Part shown: piece by piece, positions 16,093-24,781 of the stretch
Position numbering within the stretch: position 1 is the first letter of the stretch
Layout: every line of letters begins with the position of its first letter
Assembly: GCA_965656195.1 (NCBI GenBank)
Contig: CBFHJL010000006.1
Span: 1-45,887 of the forward strand
Length of the DNA stretch: 45,887 bases
Direction of reading: 5' to 3'
Source: Brumimicrobium sp965656195
Lineage (GTDB): Bacteria > Bacteroidota > Bacteroidia > Flavobacteriales_D > Crocinitomicaceae
Position numbers and translations under genes: made by a program
Notes under the pieces: model-generated
Databases searched by the model: none
Told to the model about the DNA's origin: nothing
What the model saw: the letters and a program-made list of their open reading frames with translations, nothing else

Positions 16093-17799
16093 ATGCAATT
16101 TAGAATTCCACTTATTGATCAATTGCGGTCCTATAAGAAAGGATTGTTACTGAATGACCTAGTCGGAGGCTTGACAGTAGGCGTCATGCTTATACCACAG
16201 GGAATGGCATATGCGTTTTTAGCAGGCCTTCCTGCGGTATACGGTCTCTATGCCTCAATAGTCCCTCTTTTCTTGTATATGGCTCTTGGAACATCTCGTT
16301 ACGTAGCGATTGGTCCTGCCGCACTAATCTCTCTTTTGATCGTCACGGGATTAGATAAAATAGGGATAACGGATCCTCAGGAATATCTCAATGCTGTTTT
16401 TGTAATTGCGTTAATTGCTGGAACATTTCAGGTGCTGCTTGGGGTGTTCAAATTGGGAAATATTGTCAATTTTATTTCTCAACCTGTTCTTAAGGGATTC
16501 ATCATAGGCGCTGCTTTAACAATTATTGTAAGTCAATTAAAACATTTGTTCGGTATAACTGTGGAAGGTAGATCTTCTATCGCTGTCCTTGAGCAGCTCA
16601 TTCCAAACCTAATTAACACCCACAATATCACTTTTGCCTTGGGTGCAGGGGGGATTGTTTTTTTGCTCGCTCTTAAACGCTTGAACAGACGATTTCCATC
16701 ACAGTTGATGCTCGTTGGAATATTACTAGCATTGACGTATTTCTTGGGGTTAGAAGATAAAGGGGTTTCCATTTTAGGAAAAGTCCCAAGTGGAGTACCG
16801 GGATTTTTAATCCCCGATATAAGCTGGGAACTAGTGGAGTCTTTAATACCTGTCAGCATAACAATAGGACTTATCAGTTTTATCGAGATATATGCTATTG
16901 GCGTTTCATTAGAGGATAAAGATGATGCGCAAATGATTAATCCTAATCAAGAGTTGCTTGCTACAGGTCTGGGCAAAGCCGTTGGGGCTTTTTTCTATGC
17001 TTTCCCTACATCAGGAAGCTTTTCGCGTTCCGCCGTAAATAAGGAAGCGGGGACGCGTACCAGTGTTTCAAGCTTTTTCACGATTTTTCTAATTGTTTTA
17101 ACCTTACTTTTTCTAACACCTTACTTTTATTACCTTCCAAAGGCAGCTTTGGGGTCAATTATTATAGTTGCAATTTTTGGACTTATCGACATCAAATATG
17201 TTAGGCAGCTTGCAAAGGTGGATAAGCGGGATTTAATCATGTTGTTCATCACAGCACTGATCACCTTTGTTGTTGGTATTCAGGAAGGAATTATTACAGG
17301 TGTTATTCTTTCTATCGCTTCTCTCACGTATAATACTTCTTACCCTCATATTGCGGAGCTTGGATTAGTCAAAGGAACGAACCTTCTTAGAAACGTAAAC
17401 AGGTTCGAAGATGTCGAGGTTGATGACCATATACTTATTGTAAGAATTGATGCTCCATTAACTTTTTCTAACGTCAAACAATTTGCTGCCAAACTTCTAC
17501 AGTTTGAAAAAAATAAGAAAGAATTGTCGTTCGTTTTGTTGAATGCAAGTGCAGTAGACTACATTGATTCAACAGCACTCAATATGATCAATGAAATAAC
17601 AGAAGATTACAAAAAGAGAAATATTCGATTTGCAATTTCTAGCCTTAAAGGACCTGTTAGAGATAAGTTTAAACAATCTGACATGTTCAGTAAAATAGGT
17701 CAGGAAAATTTCTTCATTAGCGACATTGAAGCATTGAATGAATATAAAAATGGTGAAAGTAATAGAAATGAAGGACTAGTATTTCAGTCTAACAAATGA
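16093..17799 (+). CDS. SulP-family anion transporter with STAS domain
   Basis: This 568-residue protein has the SulP core, with the amphipathic start IPLIDQLRSYKKGLLLNDLV and the signature GLTVGVMLIPQGMAYAFLAG, followed by about 12-14 membrane helices to residue 420. Conserved FPTSGSFSRSAVN in the core contributes to the substrate site of the family. A cytoplasmic STAS domain covers about 430-550 and contains the loop NASAVDYIDSTALNMI. SLC26/SulP members carry sulfate, bicarbonate or related anions, with proton or sodium coupling. Substrate cannot be assigned; there is no adjacent carbonic anhydrase or sulfur gene. It is monocistronic and converges with the lipoprotein gene at 17820. Confidence 0.93.
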   Translation: MQFRIPLIDQLRSYKKGLLLNDLVGGLTVGVMLIPQGMAYAFLAGLPAVYGLYASIVPLFLYMALGTSRYVAIGPAALISLLIVTGLDKIGITDPQEYLNAVFVIALIAGTFQVLLGVFKLGNIVNFISQPVLKGFIIGAALTIIVSQLKHLFGITVEGRSSIAVLEQLIPNLINTHNITFALGAGGIVFLLALKRLNRRFPSQLMLVGILLALTYFLGLEDKGVSILGKVPSGVPGFLIPDISWELVESLIPVSITIGLISFIEIYAIGVSLEDKDDAQMINPNQELLATGLGKAVGAFFYAFPTSGSFSRSAVNKEAGTRTSVSSFFTIFLIVLTLLFLTPYFYYLPKAALGSIIIVAIFGLIDIKYVRQLAKVDKRDLIMLFITALITFVVGIQEGIITGVILSIASLTYNTSYPHIAELGLVKGTNLLRNVNRFEDVEVDDHILIVRIDAPLTFSNVKQFAAKLLQFEKNKKELSFVLLNASAVDYIDSTALNMINEITEDYKKRNIRFAISSLKGPVRDKFKQSDMFSKIGQENFFISDIEALNEYKNGESNRNEGLVFQSNK

Positions 17800-17819
17800 T
17801 CTGAATTAAGCTGAAACTC

Positions 17820-18098
17820 CTATTTATTGGGGTCCATTTGTAGAGAAGGACAATTTTTAGCAGCTTCGTGCAATTCTTGTGGACCCATATCAATATATTG
17901 AGCACACAAGCTATCACTAAGTTGCTTTGCCTGATCTAAACTGTCTTTTCTTGCTTGGGTAAAACTTCCGTCAAAAAAGGAGGCCGATAATTCGTTCACT
18001 TGATCTGTGGCTTCAACACACTCACACAAACCTTTCTTTTCTGTGCATGCAGCAGAGGTAAAGATCAAAACTGAAATAGCGATGAGATATTTAAACAT
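17820..18098 (-). CDS. Small lipoprotein of unknown function
   Basis: This 92-residue protein has a clear lipoprotein signal (MFKYLIAISVLIFTSAAC, lipid Cys18) followed by a mainly helical, acidic domain. That domain contains CECVEA, a later Cys in LCAQY and a third in KNCPSL, which could form disulfides in the periplasm. No family is recognised. Its start codon overlaps the gatC stop by one base (TAATG), so it is translationally coupled to gatC and plsC, but a shared function is not implied. Confidence 0.75.
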   Translation of the reverse strand: MFKYLIAISVLIFTSAACTEKKGLCECVEATDQVNELSASFFDGSFTQARKDSLDQAKQLSDSLCAQYIDMGPQELHEAAKNCPSLQMDPNK

Positions 18099-18397
18099 TA
18101 GTCTTTTTTCTTGTCTAGAACTTTTGGAATTCTAAAGTAATCAGAATCTTTCTTCGGAGCGTTTCTTAAGGCTTCTTCGTGTGTAATAGTTTCTTTCGAA
18201 ACATCTTCGCGAAGCACATTGACTTCATCTAGCATAAATATTAACGGTTTAACCTTAGACGTATCAAGTTCCTCGAGCTTATTCATAAAACTTGTAATCT
18301 TGTCTAAATCATGCTTAATCGCTTCTCTTTCCGAACCCTCAAAAGAGAGTCTAGAGAGATGTGCAATATGATCAAGCAATTCGTTATTTACCTCCAT
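18098..18397 (-). CDS. gatC: Asp/Glu-tRNA amidotransferase subunit C
   Basis: This 99-residue protein has the GatC pattern: an N-terminal helix with HIAHLSRLSFEG near residues 10-21, then DLDKITSFMNKLEELDTSKV and the LREDV motif. GatC wraps around GatA and stabilises the GatCAB complex, which amidates misacylated Glu-tRNA(Gln) or Asp-tRNA(Asn). gatA and gatB are not in the window, which is common in Bacteroidota. It is the middle gene of a three-gene minus-strand operon with an acyltransferase upstream. Confidence 0.92.
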   Translation of the reverse strand: MEVNNELLDHIAHLSRLSFEGSEREAIKHDLDKITSFMNKLEELDTSKVKPLIFMLDEVNVLREDVSKETITHEEALRNAPKKDSDYFRIPKVLDKKKD

Positions 18398-18423
18398 CTT
18401 TCAGTAAGTTATTTTCTACAAAT

Positions 18424-19170
18424 TTAATGATTCTTTTGCGGAAGAGAGGTATTGATTTCATCATAAACTCTTTTATTCATAGCTGAAGGGTTCATTCTTG
18501 CCACTTCTTCTTCTGAAATGAAAGGATGAATCGAAATTCTAGCTAATCCAGGCATGGCAGATCCAAAGACCGCTTCAGGATCAGAAAATAAACGATGGTT
18601 GTTGACAAACGTAATAGGCAGTATTCCTACTTTTGCCGCTTTAGCTAAGTGAAATGTGCCGTTTTTAAAAGGGATGAGATATGGAGTTTCATCTGGTATT
18701 CCACCCTCAGGAAAGATTACTATACTCCAATCTTTAACCATTGCATTCCTTGCTTGAATAAATGATTTAGCCGCTTTAATACGATTTGAACGATCCACAG
18801 GAATATTTAACTTTTTGAAGAATGTTTTTACCAAAGGGTAGGAAAGAATTTCGCTTTTACCCATGAATAGAAAACGATTATTGGGTATAATGCTATACAT
18901 GAAAAAGATATCGAGATATGAAGTATGATTAGCACATATGATGAAAGGTTTATCTTTTTTGTCATTTGTTCCTTCAAGTTCGATAGCGTAAAAACAAAGT
19001 ATACGCATAACTCTCGACCAAAAAATATTGATAGGAAATGCAATTTTTTTCAAGTTTTCATTCCAGAGAATAAAAATGAAAAAAGGATAAAATAAAATAA
19101 GAGTAATAGCAAATACGACTCCGATATAGAGTTTCCAAAGATTAAATAGTATGGCCGAAGGGTACTTCAT
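18424..19170 (-). CDS. plsC: 1-acyl-glycerol-3-phosphate acyltransferase (PlsC-like)
   Basis: This 248-residue protein has an N-terminal membrane helix (about 15-36) and the PlsC domain. The catalytic H-x4-D is His82 to Asp87 in NHTSYLD. The acceptor-binding FPEGG motif lies near residue 155, and the VDRSNR block lies between them. It is expected to acylate lysophosphatidic acid to phosphatidic acid at the inner membrane; an ornithine-lipid or other lyso-lipid role is possible, since family members overlap. It is the first gene of the operon with gatC and a small lipoprotein, and its promoter is divergent from trpS. Confidence 0.87.
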   Translation of the reverse strand: MKYPSAILFNLWKLYIGVVFAITLILFYPFFIFILWNENLKKIAFPINIFWSRVMRILCFYAIELEGTNDKKDKPFIICANHTSYLDIFFMYSIIPNNRFLFMGKSEILSYPLVKTFFKKLNIPVDRSNRIKAAKSFIQARNAMVKDWSIVIFPEGGIPDETPYLIPFKNGTFHLAKAAKVGILPITFVNNHRLFSDPEAVFGSAMPGLARISIHPFISEEEVARMNPSAMNKRVYDEINTSLPQKNH

Positions 19171-19186
19171 GAGTAAATTGCGTTAT

Positions 19187-19216
19187 CAAATGTATAGATT
19201 TTTAAATGGTGTACAA
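19187..19216 (-). promoter_or_regulatory. Promoter of the plsC-gatC operon
   Basis: On the minus strand TTG (19216-19214), exactly 19 bases, then TACATTTG (19194-19187) is a full match to the Bacteroidota promoter. It ends 16 bases before the plsC ATG and lies next to the opposing trpS -7 element. Confidence 0.7.
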
Positions 19217-19224
19217 CAAAATTT

Positions 19225-19232
19225 TAAATTTG
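19225..19232 (+). promoter_or_regulatory. Putative -7 element of trpS
   Basis: TAAATTTG matches TAnnTTTG, 29 bases before the trpS ATG. No good TTG is found about 19 bases upstream. That space is occupied by the opposing plsC promoter, so the two may compete for polymerase. Confidence 0.45.
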
Positions 19233-19261
19233 CTATAGAAACAAGATAAAAACAATCGAAA

Positions 19262-20233
19262 ATGACAAGAGTCCTTACAGGAATACAAAGCACCGGAACA
19301 CCACACCTAGGTAATTTGTTAGGTGCAATAATTCCTGCCATCCGCATGGCCAATAATGATAAGAATGACGCTTTTTTGTTTATTGCTGACCTTCACTCAT
19401 TAACTCAAATTAAAGAAGGGGAAACACTTAGAGAGAATACTTATCAGGTTGCTGCAACTTGGTTAGCTTTCGGATTGAATCCAGAGGAAACGGTTTTTTA
19501 CAGGCAAAGTGATGTGCCAGAGGTGACGGAGCTCACATGGTATTTAATGTGTCATTTTCCGTATACAAGATTAACGTTAGCGCATTCCTTTAAGGATAAA
19601 TCAGATCGTTTGAAAGACGTGAATTCAGGATTGTTTACATACCCCATGTTGATGGCTGCAGATATTTTGTTGTATGATGCGAATCAGGTCCCTGTAGGAA
19701 AAGATCAAATGCAGCATTTGGAGATGACTAGAGACGTTGCGGGTAAAGTAAATAAAAGTGTCGGAAAAGAAATCCTTGTAATTCCAGAGGCCAAAATTGA
19801 AAAAGATACCAAGTTGGTTCCAGGAACAGATGGGGAAAAAATGAGTAAGTCAAGAGAGAATACTATCAATATATTTCTTTCAGATAAAAAATTGAGAAAG
19901 CAGATTATGAAGATTGAGACGGATAGTATTCCTATGGAAGAGCCTAAAGATCCAGAATCATGCAACGTGTTTGCGTTATATAAACTAATCGGCACAGAAT
20001 CTGAAGTAGAAGCTTTATCGAATAAATATAAAGCAGGTAATTTTGGGTACGGTCATGCTAAGCAAGAGCTTTACGAGTTAATTATTCACAAGTTTCAGAA
20101 ACAACGTGAGAAATTTAATTATTTCATGGAGAACAAAGATGAGTTAGATACTATTCTCGGAGAAGGGGCGAAGCGAGCCCGAGAGGTTGCACATAAAACT
20201 CTTTATAGAGTAAGAAGAGAACTCGGTTACTAA
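19262..20233 (+). CDS. trpS: Tryptophan-tRNA ligase
   Basis: This 323-residue class Ic synthetase has the HIGH-equivalent TGTPHLGN near residues 11-18 and the KMSKS loop in GTDGEKMSKSREN near residue 198. The tryptophan-pocket region includes DLHSLTQI and YPMLMAADILLYDANQVPVG. It charges tRNA(Trp) in the cytoplasm. Length is usual for the bacterial enzyme. It is monocistronic, with a weak terminator before the next gene. Confidence 0.97.
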   Translation: MTRVLTGIQSTGTPHLGNLLGAIIPAIRMANNDKNDAFLFIADLHSLTQIKEGETLRENTYQVAATWLAFGLNPEETVFYRQSDVPEVTELTWYLMCHFPYTRLTLAHSFKDKSDRLKDVNSGLFTYPMLMAADILLYDANQVPVGKDQMQHLEMTRDVAGKVNKSVGKEILVIPEAKIEKDTKLVPGTDGEKMSKSRENTINIFLSDKKLRKQIMKIETDSIPMEEPKDPESCNVFALYKLIGTESEVEALSNKYKAGNFGYGHAKQELYELIIHKFQKQREKFNYFMENKDELDTILGEGAKRAREVAHKTLYRVRRELGY

Positions 20234-20268
20234 ATCCAAGGCTTAAACAGTAAATATACTTTCAAAAC

Positions 20269-20290
20269 ACAGGTAGTATCTGTCTTTTTT
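20269..20290 (+). terminator. Weak terminator after trpS
   Basis: ACAGG (20269-20273) pairs with TCTGT (20279-20283), including one G-U pair, with a 5-base loop and a following CTTTTTT run. The stem is short, so efficiency is doubtful. Confidence 0.4.
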
Positions 20291-20291
20291 A

Positions 20292-20299
20292 TATATTTG
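20292..20299 (+). promoter_or_regulatory. Putative -7 element of the binding-lipoprotein gene
   Basis: TATATTTG matches TAnnTTTG, directly after the trpS terminator and 32 bases before the ATG at 20332. No properly spaced TTG was found. Confidence 0.4.
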
Positions 20300-20331
20300 T
20301 TTATCTTAATATTATATAAACTATTACTTCA

Positions 20332-22038
20332 ATGCTAAAAAAAGTCTTTTACTTGTTCATAGTTGCAGCAATGGTCTTTGGCTGTAAAAACGATAATGAT
20401 CAGTCAGATAATGATGTTATTGTGGCAAAAGGAGGTGTGAGATATGGAGGAGAATTCCGATTCATGTCTAGTGAAAAAGTGACAAGCTTATTCCCGCTAA
20501 GTGTAACAGATGTTTATGCTAACAGAGTTGCATCGCAACTTTTTGAGGGATTGGTAAGGATTGATCCGAACAGTGTTGAAGTTGTTCCTTCAATCGCGAA
20601 AAGCTTTGAAGTTGATGAAAATTCTAAGGTATTTACGTTTGAATTGAGGGAAGATGTATATTTTCACGATGACCCATGTTTCGAGGGTGGTAAAGGTCGC
20701 CAGGTTAAAGCTGAAGACTTTGAGTATTCTCTAAAATTTGCATGTTCTAAAAAAGATTTGAATGAGTTATCATGGCTTTTAAAAGACAAAGTGTTAGGAG
20801 CTAAGGCTTATTACAATGGAGAGGCAGATGATGTAGAGGGTATTTCTGTAGTGGACGAGTACACGCTTAAAATTGAACTAGCGACTCCTTTTTCTGGCTT
20901 TCAAAAAGTTCTTGCACATACTGGATTAAGTGTTTTCCCAAAAGAAGCAATCGAAAAATATGGCGAAGAAATCGGTCAGCATCCTGTAGGAACAGGAGCT
21001 TTTATGCTCAAAAGTTTAGAAGATGACAAAATCGTAATGAACCGAAACAATAAATACTGGGGTAAAGATGATTTTGGCAATAAATTACCTTTTTTGGATG
21101 ACATCATTATGACGTACAGCGAAGACAAAACAGATGAGCTGTTGTCATTTAGAAAAGAGGAAATAGATTTAGTTTTAGATATTCCTGTTGAAGAAGTAGA
21201 GAATGTTCTAGGAACTTTACGTGAAGCTCAGGCGGGAGAGAATGTAAAACATATTGTGGATTCGAAGTCTAGTATGAGTATTTCGTATTACGGTTTCGCT
21301 CATGGAAGTGAAGTTTTTAGCAAGAAAGAAGTTCGTAAAGCATTTAATGTAGCTATTGATCGGGAAGCTATTATAGAGACTTGGTTAGAAGGTGAAGGTT
21401 GGGCTGCAAACCATGGGTTTGTTCCTAAAATGCAAGGTTATCCTCAGGAAAGTGTTAAAGGGTATGATTTTGATGTTGCCAAAGCTAAATCTCTTATGGC
21501 TGAAGCGGGATATCCAAATGGAAAAGGATTCCCTACGATTGACCTGTACGTAAATGGACTAGAAGGTTCAGGAACGCATAAACTGGCAAAAGCGGTGGCA
21601 TTTTCATTGAAACAGAATATTGGTGTAAACCTGGATGTTAAACTTGTTACAATTGAAGAAAGAGAAAGTGCCATTAGAAATAATGAAGCCATTTTTTGGA
21701 GATCAGGATGGGTAGCAGATTACCCAGACCCTGAGAATTTCTTGAATTTATTCTACGGTGGTAACATGGATAACAATGACGTAAATGTTAACCCATTTAA
21801 GTACAAAAATCCGGATTTCGACGCTCTTTTTGAGAAGGCATTGGCTGAAACTAACGAATCAAAGAGAATGAAATTGTTAGCTGAGTGTGACCAAATGATT
21901 ATTGATGACGCGGTGGTTATGCCTTTGTTGACTGATGACTTTGTCACTATGGTGAACTTAAAGGTTCGAAAATTTGTAACCAACGAGATGGAACAGCTAG
22001 ATTTCTCACGTGTTTATATAAAAGAAGTAAAAAATTAA
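20332..22038 (+). CDS. Oligopeptide-type ABC transporter substrate-binding lipoprotein (SBP family 5)
   Basis: This 568-residue protein has a lipoprotein signal (Cys18 in VFGCK) and the long two-lobe fold of family 5 solute-binding proteins such as DppA and OppA. Typical segments are ANRVASQLFEGLVRIDPN, FTFELREDVYFHDDPCF, VGTGAFMLKSLEDDKIVMNR, REVRKAFNVAIDREAIIETW-like spacing near residue 340, and WRSGWVADYPDPENFLNLFY. It captures peptides or similar ligands in the periplasm. No permease or ATPase genes are next to it; Bacteroidota often keep opp/dpp permeases elsewhere. It is followed by a strong terminator. Confidence 0.92.
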   Translation: MLKKVFYLFIVAAMVFGCKNDNDQSDNDVIVAKGGVRYGGEFRFMSSEKVTSLFPLSVTDVYANRVASQLFEGLVRIDPNSVEVVPSIAKSFEVDENSKVFTFELREDVYFHDDPCFEGGKGRQVKAEDFEYSLKFACSKKDLNELSWLLKDKVLGAKAYYNGEADDVEGISVVDEYTLKIELATPFSGFQKVLAHTGLSVFPKEAIEKYGEEIGQHPVGTGAFMLKSLEDDKIVMNRNNKYWGKDDFGNKLPFLDDIIMTYSEDKTDELLSFRKEEIDLVLDIPVEEVENVLGTLREAQAGENVKHIVDSKSSMSISYYGFAHGSEVFSKKEVRKAFNVAIDREAIIETWLEGEGWAANHGFVPKMQGYPQESVKGYDFDVAKAKSLMAEAGYPNGKGFPTIDLYVNGLEGSGTHKLAKAVAFSLKQNIGVNLDVKLVTIEERESAIRNNEAIFWRSGWVADYPDPENFLNLFYGGNMDNNDVNVNPFKYKNPDFDALFEKALAETNESKRMKLLAECDQMIIDDAVVMPLLTDDFVTMVNLKVRKFVTNEMEQLDFSRVYIKEVKN

Positions 22039-22110
22039 TATATTAGTATTAAATAAATTATTGTTTAACTAATTAAAAAACCTCTCAGCTTGCAAAATTG
22101 AGAAGATCTT

Positions 22111-22138
22111 AAGTCGCTCCGCGTGGAGCGACTTTTTT
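22111..22138 (+). terminator. Rho-independent terminator after the binding lipoprotein
   Basis: AAGTCGCTCC (22111-22120) pairs perfectly with GGAGCGACTT (22125-22134) across the GCGT loop, followed by a T run. Confidence 0.9.
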
Positions 22139-22165
22139 ATGTTTATACTTTTAGGATTATAGTTC

Positions 22166-22173
22166 TATCTTTG
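22166..22173 (+). promoter_or_regulatory. Putative -7 element of the glycosyltransferase/SusCD run
   Basis: TATCTTTG matches TAnnTTTG and ends 11 bases before the ATG at 22185. The bases 19 nt upstream are T-rich but lack an exact TTG. Confidence 0.45.
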
Positions 22174-22184
22174 TTTCTTTCATT

Positions 22185-22964
22185 ATGTCTGTTGATAAAC
22201 TAAACCATATTACAGCAACGATTATAACTCTGAATGAGGAAAATAATATTGGTCGTTGTATTGATGCACTCATACCAATATGTGATGAGATCATTGTACT
22301 TGATTCATTCTCATCAGATCTGACAGAAAATATATGCAAAGAAAAAGGGGTTCGATTCGAACAGCGTAAATGGGCTGGGTATTCAGACTCTAAGAACTAC
22401 TTGAATCAATTGGCCTCTCATGACTACATTTTTTCAGTGGATGCCGATGAAGCTCCAGATGAAGCCCTTCAAGCTGAAATTATCAAAATCAAAAAACAAG
22501 GTCTGCATGGAATATATGCTGTTAATAGGTTAACGAATTACTGTGGTTCCTGGATAAAACACTCAGGTTGGTACCCGGATGTAAAAACAAGAATATTCCC
22601 TAAAAGCAAAAGTCATTGGGATGGTCAATATGTTCATGAGGAATTGATTGTTGAGGGAAATCCTGAACCCATACTTTTAAAAGGTCATTTACTTCATTAT
22701 TCATATTACGATTTCAAAGATCATAGAGCAAGAGCAGACAAATACTCTCGTCTTACAGCTCAAAAGATGAATTCAAAAGGAAAAAAAGCAAGTGTAGTAA
22801 GGCCCTATATCAGCGCTTTGGGAAGATTTATTTCCATGTTTATTATTAAAAAAGGTTTTTTGGATGGAAAAATGGGTTGGCATATTGCTCGTATTTCAGC
22901 CCTCTCAAATATTTTAAAGTACAAGGAACTTAGACGATTGAATCATGCCGAAAAGTCGAAATAA
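22185..22964 (+). CDS. Family 2 glycosyltransferase (lipopolysaccharide core WaaE/KdtX-like)
   Basis: This 259-residue GT-A enzyme starts with the nucleotide-binding strand TATIITLNEENNIGRCIDAL, then DEIIVLDSFSSDLTENI, and has the metal-binding DxD in FSVDADEAPDEAL near residues 86-93. The C-terminal half has WYPDVKTRIFPKSKSHWDGQ followed by VHEEL, typical of the beta-1,4-glucosyltransferase-like (WaaE/KdtX) GT2 subgroup. It probably adds a sugar to lipooligosaccharide core in the cytoplasm. Its stop overlaps the next gene, a GT9, by 20 bases, which supports a shared role in the lipopolysaccharide core. Confidence 0.88.
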   Translation: MSVDKLNHITATIITLNEENNIGRCIDALIPICDEIIVLDSFSSDLTENICKEKGVRFEQRKWAGYSDSKNYLNQLASHDYIFSVDADEAPDEALQAEIIKIKKQGLHGIYAVNRLTNYCGSWIKHSGWYPDVKTRIFPKSKSHWDGQYVHEELIVEGNPEPILLKGHLLHYSYYDFKDHRARADKYSRLTAQKMNSKGKKASVVRPYISALGRFISMFIIKKGFLDGKMGWHIARISALSNILKYKELRRLNHAEKSK

Positions 22965-23946
22965 CTTGAATAATAAAACCGTCGTCATTAGTCGTACAGA
23001 CAGCATAGGTGATGTTATTCTTACTCTACCATTGTGTGCTTGGATAAAGCAAGAGTTTCCATTAGCGAGTATAATTTTCCTAGGTAAAAAATATACGCAA
23101 CCAGTTCTCGAGTGCTTTCCATCAATTGATGTTATTAAGTTTTGGGATGACCTTAATTCAAAATCAGACCGAGAAATAATTTCGGAAATCCAATCCTGGA
23201 ATGTTGATGTCTTCGTTCATGTTTTTCCAAATAAGAGAATAGCCAAAATGGCTCGAAAGGCAAAAATTCCTATGCGAATAGGAACATCTCACAGAGCTTA
23301 TCACTTATTTAATTGTAACGTGAGGCCTAATTTTACAAGAAAGAATTCAGATTTGCACGAGGCTCAATTAAATTTCAAATTGTTTGAAGATTTTGGGCTA
23401 GCAAATGTTCCAGGTCTTGAGCAGGTCCTCCATTGGGTTTCAGCATTTAAATCGAGATCCACTTTGCCAGAAGTTTTACGAGAGCTTCTAAATACAGAAC
23501 GAAATAAGGTCATTCTACATCCCAAATCACAAGGCTCAGCTGTTGAATGGCCGTTGGAGAAATATATTGAACTGGCAATTGAATTAGTTAATAAGAACTA
23601 TAGAGTTTATTTTTCTGGAACTGAAAATGAAGGAACACTTTTTAGGGAACAGCTTCCAGAAAATGACAATATTATCGATGTATCTGGTAAAATGAGTCTT
23701 GCTGAATTCATCACATTTATAGACCAAGTGGACGCGTTGGCTGCATGTAGTACAGGACCTCTGCATATTGCAGCTGTATTGCAAAAACATGCGTTAGGCC
23801 TCTTTACAACTGTCCGTCCGATGCATCCGGGTAGATGGTCACCTATAGGCCGAAATACTGAAATTATTATTGCATTGGAGGAAAGTAATTCTCCGGAGAG
23901 TGAAATTCGATCTATATCAGTTAATCAATTAGTCGAAAAACTTTGA
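22945..23946 (+). CDS. Family 9 glycosyltransferase (ADP-heptose:LPS heptosyltransferase-like)
   Basis: This 333-residue GT-B protein begins KTVVISRTDSIGDVILTLPL, the classical GT9 start. The acceptor-side loop follows, then the donor-binding region: VILHPKSQGSAVEWPLEKY near residue 190 and the signature ACSTGPLHIAAVLQKHALGL near residue 270. GT9 enzymes transfer heptose or other sugars onto lipid A-core on the cytoplasmic face. The ATG at 22945 lies inside the GT2 gene, so the two are translationally coupled. Confidence 0.9.
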   Translation: MPKSRNNLNNKTVVISRTDSIGDVILTLPLCAWIKQEFPLASIIFLGKKYTQPVLECFPSIDVIKFWDDLNSKSDREIISEIQSWNVDVFVHVFPNKRIAKMARKAKIPMRIGTSHRAYHLFNCNVRPNFTRKNSDLHEAQLNFKLFEDFGLANVPGLEQVLHWVSAFKSRSTLPEVLRELLNTERNKVILHPKSQGSAVEWPLEKYIELAIELVNKNYRVYFSGTENEGTLFREQLPENDNIIDVSGKMSLAEFITFIDQVDALAACSTGPLHIAAVLQKHALGLFTTVRPMHPGRWSPIGRNTEIIIALEESNSPESEIRSISVNQLVEKL

Positions 23947-24027
23947 TTTTAAGAAATCCAAACCTTTACAAGGTTCGTAGATGGAACATTCTGTAAGGTT
24001 AACAAATCAATTACGACAGATTAAGCG

Positions 24028-24741
24028 TTGAGAGAAATTAATAAAATAGCATTACTTGTCTTTGTGCGTGAAGCTAGAGAGGATGCACGTATTAAGCCAA
24101 TTTTCAAAGGAAAAGACTTAAAGAATAAGCAGCTTTATACTTATCTCAATAATAGAATTATCTCTGTTGCTCAAGATTCGAATCTAGATTATTTTGTAAT
24201 CAGTACAAAAGAACAAGTTGGAGATGTATTTGCCGATCGCTTTAAAAATGCTTTCAAGTCTGTTTTTGAACTCGGCTACGATGCTGTAATAAGTGTAGGA
24301 AATGACTCTCCAGAACTTATTTCTTCAACCATAGGAGAAGTGAGTGGTTGTTTTTCGAATTATGATGTTGTAATAGGTCGCACAAATAAAAATGGCGCTT
24401 ACACAGTTGGGCTCACCAAGTATGCTTTTTCAAAGTGTGATTTTGACGCAGTGGACTGGAGATCAAGTAATGTCGTTTGTTCAATTCAGCAGCGATCAAA
24501 GGCTCAAGGAAGTTCGTACACCGAATTAAAAGAAATCCTCCACGAGATCAATAGTCATGATGATCTTAAAGTATTTATAAAGAGTGTGTCTCAATGTAAG
24601 ATCACTTTTCAGGATATTTTATTTCTCGTTGGTCTTTTCTATGAAAAATATGAAAGGATTGATCATAATAATTCACTCAATCAATTTATTATATCAAATT
24701 CATTTGAGATAAGAGGGTCGCCAAATTTGGGTTGTGTATAA
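24028..24741 (+). CDS. Divergent DUF2064 (TIGR04282-like) glycosyltransferase-fold protein
   Basis: This 237-residue protein starts with TTG; an in-frame stop directly upstream excludes longer forms. It resembles the DUF2064 nucleotidyl/glycosyltransferase-like family through the opening IALLVFVREA, the SVGNDSPELI segment and the DVVIGRTNKNGAYTVGLTKY block followed by a W-R-S-S-N-V element. It departs from the family in the substrate loops: the PG-x-x-KTR motif after strand 1 is replaced by REDARIKPIF, and the DGGYYLIGL loop reads NKNGAYTVGL. It may therefore use another substrate or have lost activity. It sits between GT9 and SusC on the same strand, with gaps of 81 and 40 bases. Confidence 0.7.
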   Translation: MREINKIALLVFVREAREDARIKPIFKGKDLKNKQLYTYLNNRIISVAQDSNLDYFVISTKEQVGDVFADRFKNAFKSVFELGYDAVISVGNDSPELISSTIGEVSGCFSNYDVVIGRTNKNGAYTVGLTKYAFSKCDFDAVDWRSSNVVCSIQQRSKAQGSSYTELKEILHEINSHDDLKVFIKSVSQCKITFQDILFLVGLFYEKYERIDHNNSLNQFIISNSFEIRGSPNLGCV

Positions 24742-24781
24742 GAGCAATTCAATTCAGTGAAACCAAAATAATATTTATCAA

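Noticed and set aside
23961..23975. AACCTT-TAC-AAGGTT inverted repeat between the GT9 and DUF2064 genes
   Set aside because: Six-base arms with a 3-base loop and no T run; too short to call a terminator or an operator without conservation data.
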